64,000 bases of DNA, taken from the NCBI GenBank assembly GCA_947247005.1, contig OX365954.1:5100001-5164000 (forward strand), read 5' to 3'. The DNA comes from Spisula solida (lineage: Eukaryota; Mollusca; Bivalvia; Venerida; Mactridae). The position numbers and the translations under genes are program-made. This document shows positions 44,531 through 56,760 of this stretch, piece after piece. The notes below the pieces were generated by a model. The model was not told where the DNA came from. It saw nothing but the letters and a program-made list of their open reading frames with translations, and made no database searches. The stretch's first letter is position 1, and every line of letters begins with the position of its first letter.

Positions 44531-45090
44531 ATCCTTTCCGCTACCAAAGCAGACTAATGTAGACCATAAAAACATGGGTCGCCATTACCACTAGTGTACA
44601 TAGAAGGACTGCCACTGATGCCTAAAACGTACTACAAAAAGTATAGTCCTCAAAACCAACAGCGTACAGCGTAGGACTACCAGGATTTTTTAGGTTTTGT
44701 CTTATGTTTAAGCGTATTTAAAATGCTTGTACCGCGTTTCTGGATTTGCTATGATGATACAACTTGCATTTATATTTTTAACCAAATAGTACACACTTAG
44801 CTGAAAAATTAATCTAAGTCATTTTTATTATAATATATTGCATAATATTGTTTTTAAAAATACAAGTTTCTCGTATTTTACCGCATTTTAGTACAAAAAC
44901 AAATACATTATGTATAACAATGAACAGAAACGGCGTTATCTCCAATCAATAATCAAATGATCCGATTCAAGTTATTAAAGGATCCTCACTGTCAAAAAAT
45001 ACCAATTATCTTTAGCGATTGCTTTTGGCGATTATTATCAAACTCATTTTTAATTAAAAAATTAATATCTCATTTTCTACGCTACGGTAA
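44531..45090. other. Unassigned stretch
   Basis: AT-rich; no gene or repeat recognised. Confidence 0.4.
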
Positions 45091-45610
45091 CTTAGGCAAT
45101 TTTTGTGTGTCTGCATTATACGGCTTTGGTATTCTAAGAGTCGAAAAAAGCAGATCTGCCAATGACGAGTTTTGCAGGCTTTGAATCAATGACTTACACA
45201 ATGACGCTATGGTCATTTTGTGATTTTTCTGATAATGCTGCAAAACTGCACTGAGGTAATTGATTTTTTCTTTTATCTGCATTGGGCGGCTTCGGTATTC
45301 TATGCTTTTGAAAATAACCAGTCTGCCACTGACGAGTTTTGAAGACTTAATTAAAATAATGCACATAATTATGCCAATACGGTAGTCCATTGTCGTCAAA
45401 GGGCGGTATAGACGTATGCACATTTATACACTATGGATGTAGTGTCTGTTTATATTGGTTCCACCATTTTAGGCTAGTTTTGTATAGTGAAAATCTCATT
45501 TGAATGCTATGGTAGTTTCAGCTTTCTCGTTTTGTCTGCATTGGGCGGCAATGGTAATCTAAACTTTTGAAGATAACCGGTCTGCCACTGACGAGTTTTG
45601 AAGACTAAAT
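45090..45610 (+). repeat. Three degenerate copies of a ~180-230-bp repeat
   Basis: Each copy contains TCTGCATT(A/G)GGCGGC-like sequence, a TTCGGTATTCTA or TGGTAATCTAA block, and (G/A)GTCTGCCACTGACGAGTTTT+GAAGACT. These occur near 45,109-45,180, 45,277-45,350 and 45,534-45,608. The third leads directly into the inverted arm that follows. Confidence 0.7.
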
Positions 45611-46720
45611 TCAAGTAATGGGCACTATAGTCCGGCCCCAAACCCAAGCTACCTTGCATTGTAGTATAAAGTTTTTTTCTTTGCTGATTTCAGTAGACAT
45701 GACCTTTCTAATGGAATTTCTGACGGGTGCCATTCTGTCATCCTTGAGCATTTTGAGAAAATTGGGGTAAAAGTTCCAAAACATAAACGAAACTGCGAAT
45801 TTTTTGAATCGGTGATCTACCATGTCATTTATTATCATATTTTATAATAATTCACACTTATATGTAATTATTAAGTTGAAGTTTAAGTTTGCAAAATTTT
45901 AATGACGTGCATTTATGCAAAATGAGGTATTTTTGGGGTAAAAAAATAAAAATTACATGGAAAAGTGCGAATTTTCGGAATCGGAGGAATTAAACGTCAT
46001 TGGCCATTACATTTGGTAAATAATCGCTGTGATAGTTGTATAGTGACTTGCCATTAAGATATTAAACACCTAAAGCAAGGCTATGGTACAAAATGTGGTG
46101 TTTTTGGGGTAAAACACTCAAAAGTCTGAAGGAAAATTGTATTTTTTTGGATTTTGTACCAATGCAGACCTATACAATGGCATGTATCTTTTCTTTGGTG
46201 ATTAAGCAATATGCGTAGTATTAATAACCTTAAAGTTTTGATATCAAACGTTCTAAGATTGGCTATTGTGCAAATGTGCAAAATGTGCTATTTTGGGGAA
46301 TAACTTCGAAATATAAAGGAAAAGGGCGAATTGTTCGAGGTGGTAGACAACGCTGTCATTTATCATTTTATTGTCGACGCGACATGTTCTTATGTACATG
46401 TAGAATTTAAGATATCAAACCTATGAGCAATGTTACTGAGATCAATGTGATATATTAGGGTAAAATGTTATAAAATATTAACGAAAAGTGTGATTTATGG
46501 AATCCGTAGACTTCATTGCCCTTGGATATTTTTTGATAGTACATTTTTGTAACTCATTCTGATTAATAAATATTAACTTATGAGTGGAAATAGCAATGAA
46601 ACCTAATGCAAAACAGTTACTGTCGTGTGAAGCAAGTTTACAATAATTATTTTGAGGATAAACATTTTTAAAACATACGGTGGACGGTGGATGAACACAA
46701 AATCTCAGTAGGAACACTTT

Positions 46721-47429
46721 GTTCCCTGCCGTATAAATGCACCCTAAAAGTTCAATTAAAAGTATCCCTGTTCATGTAATAATGACTACTACATGTTTGA
46801 CATTTGATTCGAATTAAATCAAGTGATTGAAAATGCATTCGGTAGGTCAACTTGTTTTACATTGAAATTATCAAGACCTGAGATTTATTTCGGATGATTG
46901 CACCTAATGAAAAGTGGAGGCATGTAATAAATTGAATGTATACACATATATAAAGAGGTTTCTATACAAACTACATGTATGTGCATTAATATTCTATGCT
47001 TTATAGAAATACGCAATCTTTTGAGAAGATATTAAATTTCATCTAAATGCATCAGCGAAATTGAATAGAACTAGGTATACAGATATATTAGAGAATTTGT
47101 GAATTTTCACCATTCGTAAAATAGATACATGTATTTGATTGATAGGTAAACCTCAACAAGAGCATGTTATGTGATACTTATAATCAGTGGCTTCAGTATG
47201 TTGAATGTACCTAAAAGTATCCATGAATGCTGTGTACGTTACACCGTGGAACTATTACTAGCAAAGCCCACAGAACTAGTAGATGTTTTCTAATATAGAC
47301 TAGGAAATGATGTTGTGCAAGGCAGAGATAGATTTTAATAGAGCCACGACTGACTTTTCCCTAGTGTTGAATACCAGAAACAGTTATCAAATCAAAAGCA
47401 GCACCAGGCGCAGTAGTTGGTATCCTATC
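46721..47429. other. Unassigned stretch within block W
   Basis: No gene or repeat recognised. Confidence 0.4.
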
Positions 47430-47939
47430 CCGCTAGGAATGACTACTGGTATATCAGACAGTGCTTTGCCATCCTCATAGAACCGGGAATACCTGTCCAC
47501 AGCAGTGTTAGGTACCATATAGAGCATAGTATGGCTGTTCTATGCAATGTTCAATGCCATTTCAAGTCTGGAATGACAGTTCCAGACATCATAAATCAAG
47601 GGGACACAGGGCAAGGTATAGTCAGAACATCCCCATAGATCAAAGAATACTAGTAGGTGTTCACAGCAGTACAACTAACCCATACGGTCATACCACTGGC
47701 ACTCAACCATACAAACAACTCTATATATGGCCATGGCTTATAATCTTTACGTTTCTAGTCAGTTAGTCATACATAGCAATGACAATCAGTGTTTGGTAGT
47801 CTGTAAAGTTAGAAAAAGGTGTGTTATATACTTAGTACCCCGCAGAGAGCAACAAAGAGCAGTTGCATACAGTGTTGGGTACCAATTAAAGCATGGCTGT
47901 TTCAGGTCATATATGTAACCTATTGAGCAAGTAATAAAC

Positions 47940-48002
47940 CTCGCCGTAGGGCGCACGCTTTGGGGTCGAGAGGTCCAAGGTTCGACCCAACTCTACGTCA
48001 TT
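47940..48002 (+). mobile_element. tRNA-like SINE fragment
   Basis: GTCGAGAGGTCCAAGGTTCG+ACCC gives a clear B-box, with a weak A-box-like CGTAGGGCGCACGC upstream. Incomplete cloverleaf. Confidence 0.45.
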
Positions 48003-48874
48003 GCTTAATTTCTCAGAGCAAATTTAACCAACAATGCTCCATTCGACCAAGGTGTGAATTGGTACCTGTGGTGAAGTGTCTGTACTTATTCCTGGGCGCC
48101 GTATCTCGATGTTAGTTGCACACATACCAGGGGAAAACTAGTCTCCTCAAGGAGGCTCGAACGCAGGTATCCTTAGGTAGCCAAATCAACATGGTAAGTT
48201 AATTGTCAAAGGGTGACTCAACGGCTTAATTTCTGAAAGTGGCCCGAAAACTCGGTAACTTTTTAACTTAACGCCAAATTTATTGCTTGCCCTATAGATT
48301 TACGGATGGCTGCGTCTAGTAGTATTATGTATTAAATGAACAGGAATGACTCTGTCAGGCAATATTTAACCAGGGATGGCTTGACGGGTAATTTAGAATC
48401 CCTATAGATTCAGGAATAATCGTTGCCACGATTCCAACAGTATTAGGTAACCCTTTTAGGTCATAAATTGCTGTGCTAACCTTTGGAGCTGGGAAAGGAT
48501 GTGTTACATACCCCGTAGAGCAATAAATGGCAGTCCCAAGCAGTGTTGGGTAGCATATGAATGGCTGTGCCTGGAAGTGTTTGCTATCTAATAGAGCAGT
48601 GTTAGGTACCACAGAATGCATGTGACAGAAAGTGTCAGGTGACTCATGGGGTCCTGGAATAGACACTATATACCAAAGTAATGTAGTTTATGCTAGGTAG
48701 ATTGTGAGACAAGTTCTGTCAACTCATATCAATTAATCATACTCGGCGCCTAATTCTTAATGTTATCCATCGCTACGGTGGCATGCGAGAGAAACCAGCG
48801 TCCAATTTATGCTAAGTATCTAGGGTATGCAAGGGCATTACTCCATGGTAGCATTTTATTTCGTCTTTGGTATG

Positions 48875-48947
48875 ACCGGGCCTGGGATCGAGCCTGGGAC
48901 ATCCCGCAATCTAAGTGGACACCCTACCACTAGGATATCAAGGAGTG
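48875..48947 (-). mobile_element. tRNA-like SINE head
   Basis: On the minus strand TCCTTGATATCCTAGTGGTA+GGGTG is an A-box region and CCCAGGCTCGATCCCAGG a good T-arm. The acceptor ends do not pair well. Confidence 0.55.
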
Positions 48948-50150
48948 AATATACATAACAGTATATAGTATCTATACATAACATGTATATAGCGCTATGA
49001 GTGACCGTGTCATGCAGGAATTGCTGAGCCAGACAGTTTTATGTACCACAAAGGGTAACGAATTGCTGCGCCAGGAAATAAAAGGTAACCAATACTATTA
49101 GATAAGCAGCAGTGGCATGAACCCAATTATATTAGGAATGGTTGGTGACGGTGAGTCCTTTTAATACCCTACGGGGCCTAGCAAGCTTGTACTCAGTGGT
49201 AGTGGGTACTCTATAGGGCATGACTTGTGATGCATGTATCATGATGCATGAGTACCTCGTATGATCAATAATGGCGGACTTGGTGTTGATGAGTAATACA
49301 AAATAGTTATAAAGCCGGAAATGGCTTTATGTAGTGAAATCTGACTTGTCCGTAAATTCAAAATTTTCATATACATTTGGATGTTTAACCCCAATACATC
49401 GTATTCAGCTCAAAGCAAGGCATTAGATGATAGATAACTTGAACTGCATGATGATATGTACCTCACAGTGATTTACTATGAAGTTAAATTAATTATAACA
49501 GCGTAGTAAACCTATTTCCAAAATTCACACTTTTCGTTTCAATTTTGTATGTTCTATCCTTAAATTATATATTTTGCACCATAACATGATTTAAGATAAT
49601 TGGTATCATTAATCATTACTATAGACTATATCATAGTAATTACAAACGTAATTATCAAAAAAAATTATCCATGACAGTGTAGTCCATCAGTTCCATCGCT
49701 CTTTCCGTTATATTTTTATTGTTTTTCTCCAACAATACCACATTCTGTACCATAGCCTAGCTTAAAGTGTGTATAATCTTCATCGCAAGTAACTACAAAA
49801 CTATTACAGCGATTATTTACCGTCCACCGTTATAGTCCACCGAATCCGAAAATTCGCACTTTTCCATGCACGTTTTAACATTTTTGCACGGTACTAAAAT
49901 TTTGAAGTCTTCAACAGCACCTTAATAACTACATATAAGTGTGATTTATTATAAAATGTGATAATAAATAACAATGTAGTTGACCGATTCCAAAAATTTG
50001 CAGTTTGGTTTATATTTTTGAACTTTTACCTCAATTTTCTTAAAATGCTCAAGGGTGACAGAATGGCACCCATCAAAAATTCAATTAGAAAGGTCTTGTC
50101 TACTAAAATCAGCAAAGAAAAAAACTTTATACTCCAATGCAAGGTTCGGT

Positions 50151-50753
50151 CAATTTTTCAGCGCCGGACATGCCTGTATCTAATGTCTCTCTCTCTCTGC
50201 AGGGGCTTCCTCTCGGAAACTTAGATTAAAACAACACTGGTGTATCACATGCAATCTAAGTATTGAGAAGTATGTCCTACAAAAACTAACAAGTACTTAA
50301 TGCTTCGTATTGCAGAGTACCGTATTAGCTTTATGCTGGACTATTGAACTATTCAGTTCGAATACAAATACCATAGCGGACTTTTGCATTTGGCAATAAA
50401 CTTATAAACAGTACCTCAGTGTAGTAATGCGGATATCATAATATTAACAGAACTACCACAGTGTAGCGAATGTCGTACACTACAACTACCATAGCGTATA
50501 AATGTAGTATATTTTTGAAAAATCCTTCTATTTTCTATTGCAAAAAAGGTAGATTTTCACCGAACCCCTGCATTATTCCACTGTGGAAACAAGACCCCGT
50601 ATTTTTCCGGTACGCAAAAGTCGTCTTTGGTAGCTGTTCTACAAAAAATAGTGGTAATGGAGGACCACCAAAATACGGTCTGCATCAGGCGGCTCTGGAA
50701 GTGCATCGGTGTATGATAGTGGCAGCGGAAAGGATATGTGATTTATAACCGGC
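50151..50753. other. Unassigned stretch
   Basis: Short words CTACCATAGCG and (T)CAGTGTAG(T/C) recur (50,385-50,500), and a short CT run lies near 50,187. Overlapping frames on both strands (50,470-50,971) have no recognisable domain. Confidence 0.4.
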
Positions 50754-52024
50754 TTATAGTTTACCCGCCCACTTTTTGGTGTCATTTCCAATGCTTTTGT
50801 TTGCAAACAATAGCATGTCCATTGATGGAGTAATGAGGGTAAAATAAGGCAAGATTGTATGTACGAGGGATGATAAAAAAATACGCGGGAAAAAGCTTTG
50901 AAATCTTTATAACATGACCAACACTTAACATAATTGGTCATATAAAAGATTGAAGTATTACAAATACACAATGTGCATAACTATAAAACATTAAACTCAA
51001 GGTAATATTTGGTCGAAAAAACATAGAAACTGTAACGTTACTATGGCTACACTATGGCGACGTTGTTACATATAACAGTATACATACTCCTTTGTGTCAC
51101 AATTCATAATGTTATGTATAATGCAGTCAACGACTTTTAAAAAATAGCTGTACAACCAAATACACTTCATAGACATGTAAATCAAAAATATTTCTTCCTT
51201 TATAACTTGCATGTAAATTATAAGAATTAGCTATTGGAGATTATTAGTATTGATTTCGTAATATGTTATTGACGTCGTATAGCCCATTTGCATGTCGGCA
51301 TTGATTTCACACGGCTACATATGATAGCATTACTATACCAAACATACACCTGTTTTGTACATAGTTGTTGCATTGTGCAATATTGCATTTCAATCGCAGC
51401 AACACTTCTACCGATTTCTGTATCACACTCATTTTCTGACAACGACTTTGAAGCAAAGAGTTCTGAAACGGAATTTTAACATTAAAATTTGTTTTTGAAA
51501 TCATGAATGTAATACTATATCATTACATATTCATAACCCGCCCTTTAGAAATGATTACAAACGCACGAATTATACGCCATCATGATGATCGTTTGCTAAG
51601 TTCAACGTTGGAAACTATGAAAATTTGGGCCGCATAATGTCGAGTGATGTTGCCACAGGAAACCGCATTCGTTCTGACTTTGGTTAATAGCGGTGATTCA
51701 ACTTGAAATACATGTATCTTCATGTATAGAAAATTTGATCCACTTACAATGACAAATAAAGAAATTAGGGCTTTTTCCTTGTATTTGTTGATCACCCCTC
51801 GTATATAAGCTGGTAATTGCTGATATAGGAATAACAGTACAATTTAGAGAGAAGGCGGGTCTAGTTTTCCATATATGGAAACAGCCAAATTGTCCTAATA
51901 AATGGATTTACTTCATGAACCACTTACTAGATATTGTGCCCATTGCACTAATAAATGAATAAGTGGTCCAAAAATTTGAAAATCCCTGGCTTTTGATTGG
52001 ACAAAGAAGTAGGGTAAACTATAA
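50754..52024. mobile_element. TTATAGTTTACCC-ended MITE with a nested mariner-type element
   Basis: TTATAGTTTACCC at 50,754 is exactly inverted at the right end (GGGTAAACTATAA, to about 52,024). Removing the nested element leaves a ~330-bp MITE. Related to 24,489-25,746 and to the partial copy at 34,213. Confidence 0.88.
50864..51801. mobile_element. 938-bp mariner-type element nested in the MITE
   Basis: Ends CGAGGG(A)TGATAAAAAAATAC and, inverted, CGAGGGGTGATCAACAAATA are bordered by TA (50,862-50,863 and 51,802-51,803). A partial copy starts at 34,430 and an orphan end is at 26,341. Minus-strand frames (e.g. 51,795-51,580) contain no DDE/D motif that I can identify, so the element appears non-autonomous or decayed. 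Confidence 0.85.
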
Positions 52025-52923
52025 GGATCTGTATAAGTCAGACGCTTTCTCAAATAATTTTAAACGCCTGAATGAAAATGATTTCGGTGATCACTGGTGT
52101 TTGATATCATAGATCAATGATAATATAACGTGTGAACTGATTGACTTAAATATAGTGACATGTAAAAACTTAAATAACATTTACACATTTTCTGGTTGAT
52201 AGATAATATTATATTACTGACTATCACGGATATACACAGAATGTATTTCCGTGCTGACTATGTAACAGTAGTGCAACTTAAATAATTAGACGTGGTATTT
52301 TTTAAACATTAAACGATTTTAATTCAAAATTGACAAACACCTTTGCAAAGGGCACGTTTTTTAATGTTAATGTGTCTTAACATTGAATTTTAATATCTTT
52401 TAAAACGTTAGGGTGCAGGAATTTTCATAATTTATATTAAAACATTACTTAAGAAATCTATCATAACCTGCCTATAATTTTGATAATTTAACGTCTAACT
52501 CTAAAATTTAAAGTTCTTATTTGAAAAAATCTTCCACGGGTAAACATTTGTTGAAATAATTGCATAAAAATTGTACGTTGTCTGTTATGTTCTGTATGTG
52601 TTTCTACTTTTTAAACTTATAAAGTTTAGTCAGTACAGTATTTATATTTGTGACCGGGAAATAAAAAGCCACAGAAGGGTAATCCCTTAATTGTTTTATT
52701 GCCCCTTATCAGTCTAATCCTGTCTGGTCACTGTCTATCGATCTAGTTAAACAGTAGGGCCATACATTCTATCGATTTATATACAGTATACTGATCACTG
52801 TCCAGAGATGTTTATCGATTTTTCTGTTGTAAAGGGAAACAACTCGTACAAAAACACCGGTACGAAAATCGCTATCGACAGAGTTGTCTTTTCCTTAAGA
52901 ATAAGCCTCAAAGTTCAACATGC
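52025..52923. other. Unassigned AT-rich stretch
   Basis: No gene or repeat recognised. Near 52,225 the phrase ATCACGGATATAC...TGTATTTCCGTG is echoed at 53,450-53,472. Confidence 0.4.
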
Positions 52924-53035
52924 TGCAAATGTAATATTTTGCAGACCTAGGTCTGCAGTCTGTACTTAGGTCTGCAAATGTAATAATTTGCAGACCCAGG
53001 TCTGCAGTCTGCACTCAGGTCTGCAAATGAACAAT
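52924..53035 (+). repeat. 49-bp satellite, short array 4 (~2 units)
   Basis: GCAAATGTAATATTTTGCAG+ACCTAGG and TCTGCAGTCTGCACTCAGG units, about two copies, in the orientation of arrays 1 and 3. The junction and the rest of the array are absent: the left edge meets unrelated sequence (AAAGTTCAACATG). Confidence 0.9.
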
Positions 53036-54744
53036 TTTGCAGACTGAGCACCTAGATCTACACTCAGGTTTACAAATAAAATACTTTGTAGAACTAACAC
53101 CTAGATCTAAAACCATGTCTGCAGATGAAAAATCATCTACATACGGGTTTACAAATGATTTTGTTGTAGATCTATCATTTAGATCTACATCCTGGTAAAT
53201 AAATGAAATACATCGACATCTAGGTTTGCTTATCAAATATATTGGATACCTAGTACATGTACCTACATCTACATCTAAATGATGTCTCTAAATGCAATAT
53301 TTTGTTATAGTTACAAATGTAGCACCACGTCTACACACCGGGTATACAGTCTGCAAATATTGTTGATCTAGGCCAATCAACATATTGGTCTGCGGTTTAA
53401 ACTACATGTATACCCAATAGTCCAGTACCCTTTCTTAATTGTCTCAATCACGGATATAATGTATTTCCGTGTCTCAATGTGAACACAAAGGAACAAAGAA
53501 AATAACAACAACTTCACTGCTCGGTCATTTCTAAAATTTTATATAGACTGTGAGCCAGAGGGGGTTTTGCTCCCCCCCAGGGGGAATTTTGTGGACCATA
53601 TTTTTTTGAAACCCAAGGGTGTGGCGAACATTTTGGCATAAAGTTTGCAACTGGCGGGTGGGGATTTTCTCCGTTACCACGCTTTAAAATACGTTACCCC
53701 TAAAATATAAAAAAAATATTTTGATTTTTAAAGATAAATTGTACCATGATGCTATTAAATAATTCCAAGTTTGCATATGTTATTTAAGAGAGTAAACTAG
53801 TAGCTGCAAACTGATAGAATTTCAATGCCAAAATGCAATGTTAAAGAAGATAAATATGGGAAAACATACGTTACCCTAAAAAAACAAAAGTTTTTTGGCA
53901 TAAAGTTTTCTATTTTAAATTTAGATGACCAGGCAATCAAATTATGAAGTTACCATTACAAAGTTCAACATTCAACCTAAAAAATGATGTATAGATTGCC
54001 AGTATAGGTTAAGAGATAGATGTTTGTTAGCGATTCTTAAAATGTCACCCATTCTCCAAAACATGTGCGTTTTTCATTCCTTCAATACTTTCAAGTATTC
54101 AAATTGTATCATACATTTTTCAGTTACATATAATACCATTTTATATATTTATAATGGTTTATATTATATATATTAACAAGAATCTTACTTGTAAGATATG
54201 TTAAGGCAATACTACATTGCACTTTACGTTACCAAACATACAAATTAAAGTTCATGTCTTAAAAACGTACTTAAAACAATAAAAAATAAAAAAAATAACA
54301 ATTTAATCCTACTCAAAAACTATTATAGGTTTGCAGTTCAAAATATTTAACTAAACAACATGTAAATTATAATGTACATGTATTTAAATATCAAACAAAA
54401 ATACAATTTACTAGCCTTGTATTCTTGACTTTAGATAAACTTTACCACTAAAAAATAATTGATTTTGAAATCAAAATATCTTTTATCGCAGTTTGCATTT
54501 GCATTGAACTTTCAACACATGTATTTTAACAAAAGAATTTATGTTTCAATTTACGTTACCTTACTTACAAACTTTACAATATCATATATGCTGTAATTTT
54601 AACACAATGTTGACTTATCTTTGTAAAATCTCAAACGTACAAGTATTTTTGTTTGCTTTATACAATATGTATTTAACTTAATACACACACACACATTTAA
54701 TAATCAAACGATGAAACTGGGACACAGATTGCCCCTCGATTTAA

Positions 54745-56580
54745 TTTGTATTGGTGGGTTCCCAATATGGCCTAGGATGGCTGAAATCTGTGTTGGTGGG
54801 TTCCCAATATGGCCTAGGATGGCTGAAATCTGTGTTGGTGGGTTCTCAATATGGCATAGGATGGCTGAAATCTGTGTTGGTGGGTTCCAATATGGCAAAG
54901 CATGGCTGCAATCTGTGTAGGTGGGTTCCCAATATGGCCTAGGAGGTCTAAAATCTGTGTTGGTGTGTTCCAAATATGGCATAGGATGGCTGACATCTGT
55001 GTTTGTGGGTTCCCAATATGGTCTAGGAGGGCTGAAATCTATGTTGGTGGGTTCCCAATGAGGCCTGGGATGGCTTAATCTGTGATGTTGAGTACCCAAA
55101 ATGGCTTTGGTGGGTACCCAATAGGGCCTGAGATGACTGTACTCTGAGGTTGTGGGTACCAAATGGAACCTGGGATGGCTGTTCTTTCTGGTGATGGGCA
55201 TCCAATACAGCTCGGGATGTCTGTACTCAGAGGTGGTGGGTACCCAACAGGGCCTGAGATTACTGTACTCAGAGGAGGTTGGTACCAAAAGGGGCCTGAG
55301 CTGGTTGTTCTCAGTGGTATAGGATAGTCAATAGGACCTGTGATGGCTGTTCTCTGTATAGGTGGGTACCCAATCGGTACCTGGGATGGTTGAACTTGTG
55401 GAGGTGAGTTCATAAGCTAGCATGGGACGGCTGTACTAGGCAGTGTTAAGTACCAAATAGGGCATTGAATGGCTTTCCTCAGTGACTATGAGTATCTCTC
55501 ATGCATAGTATGGCCGTACATAGTAGTTGTGAGTAGGGCATATGGCCTAAGAAGGCTGGTTGGTGGTGGAGAATTACCCAATAGAGCCAATGATGGCTAT
55601 ATTGCACCTGCTATGGCAGTATTCAGTTGGTCCGATAACCCCTTAGGACATAGTATAGTTGATACACAGTCAGGTGTGACTGTACTCAATGGTTATGTTG
55701 ACCACTGAGTGCAAATATAAACTGTAATTGGTGGTGATTGGGTCTTGGATGTCAGTACTATGTTGTTGTGACTCCTTTGTACCCTGTACAACTTGGTGAG
55801 ACTGTAAGTCATTTGGTTATGAGCACCCATATGGGGTATGAAATCAGTAATTATTTGGGATAAGTGCCCTTTTGGGCCTTATATGACTGTAGTTTTGTAC
55901 TAGAGAGTAACCCATATGGCCTTGTACAGCTGTGCTCAGTAATAGTGAGTACCATATAGAAACTTACATGTATATGACTTTACTCAGTTGTTGTGAGTAT
56001 CTATTATGGCATACTATGGCTATAATTAAGGGTGGTGAGTACCCAATATGTTCTTGGTTGGCTGTCCTCTTGGTTTTAAGTATCCCATAGGGCCTCAGAT
56101 ATAGCTGGCGCCATTAAGAATTCAATAGGAATGGTTGTATTGGGCAATTGTAAGTACTCAATTGGTTATGGAATGTATGTATAGACAGTGTTATTAGTCC
56201 CCCATAAGGCATGGGTTGACTATTAAGTGTTTTAAGAACCCCGCCTAAGGACATGATATGGGTGTACTCGGTGTTGGTTACACCCCATTCAGGCCTAATA
56301 TATGATGGTGATGAGTACCCAGGCATGCCTGATAATGGTGTAATTGGTAGTGGTAAGCATAACAAAGGGTTTGGTACCCCTTATGGCCTAGTATGGCAAT
56401 AAGAAGTGGTAGTGACTACCCCATACGGCATTGTATGGCTGTACTCTGTGATAGTGAGTACCGAATGTGACATTGGGTGGTTGTATTGACAAGTGTTATG
56501 TACCCCATATGATCTTGGGATGCCTGTACTTTGCAGTGTTGCATATCCCATGGGGAATATGTTTCGTAACTTGACCTTGA
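54745..56580 (+). repeat. 42-bp satellite core of element Z
   Basis: GTGGGTTCCCAATATGGCCT+AGGATGGCTGAAATCTGTGTTG is well conserved in about eight units to 55,070, then decays progressively to GTGGGTACCCAATAGGGCCT-like units (to 55,450) and scattered GAGTACC...TATGGCTGTACT units (to 56,580). Because 42 is divisible by 3, open frames run through it on both strands (up to 194 codons on the minus strand). These are repeat artefacts, though expression cannot be excluded from sequence. Confidence 0.93.
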
Positions 56581-56714
56581 AATGACCTTGACTTAAAAGT
56601 GGTCAGTCTTGTGTGTCCATATGATGCACATTATCAAAGGAATAATATATAAGCAAATATTTGTGACTATATACATAAATAAATAAAAATGCGTGAGAAA
56701 ATAGAATTTTAAGT

Positions 56715-56760
56715 GTATTTGTAAATTATGGCGGCCATCTTGGACGCCATCTTGAATTTC
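56715..56760 (+). repeat. Dispersed GGCCATCTTGGACGCCATCT motif
   Basis: GCGGCCATCTTGGACGCCAT+CTTGAATTTC is repeated almost exactly at 63,473-63,502 and in weaker form at 62,900-62,930. The two exact copies lie in the same relative position near the right end of different TIR elements. Confidence 0.7.

Larger units (their letters stand above)
47430..49260 (+). repeat. Degenerate ~42-bp repeat core of block W
   Basis: CAGTGTTAGGTACCATATAG+AGCATAGTATGGCTGTTCTA and related units (CAGTGTTGGGTACCAATTAA, AGCAGTGTTAGGTACCACAG, GTGGTAGTGGGTACTCTATA+GGGCATGACTTG) are scattered with many indels. They resemble the units in the 54,745-56,580 array. Two tRNA-like fragments are embedded (47,945-48,000 and 48,875-48,947). 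Confidence 0.6.
45615..50150. mobile_element. Inverted-repeat-bounded block W (~4.5 kb)
   Basis: 45,620-46,720 is inverted, with divergence, at about 49,390-50,150. Both arms contain GAATGGCACCC(G/A)TCA, AAAGTTTTTTTCTTTGCTGA (or complement) and multiple TTTTGGGGTAAAA...GCGAATTTT modules, themselves ~150-200-bp degenerate repeats. Conceptual peptides around 45,838-45,611 (minus) and 49,958-50,150 (plus) are alike (MIIN...FKKFAV / FQKFAV, LKM.KDDRMAP / LKM.KGDRMAP). This reflects DNA homology; no known domain. The interior (47,430-49,260) is a degenerate ~42-bp repeat. Confidence 0.65.

Noticed and set aside
45611..50224. Pair of similar peptides in the arms of block W
   Set aside because: The similarity follows from DNA-level inverted repeats; the frames differ in length and end differently.
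54704..55413. 194-codon minus-strand frame and overlapping frames in the 42-bp array
   Set aside because: A repeat length divisible by 3 keeps frames open on both strands; the peptide is low-complexity with no domain, and units decay without regard to frame.
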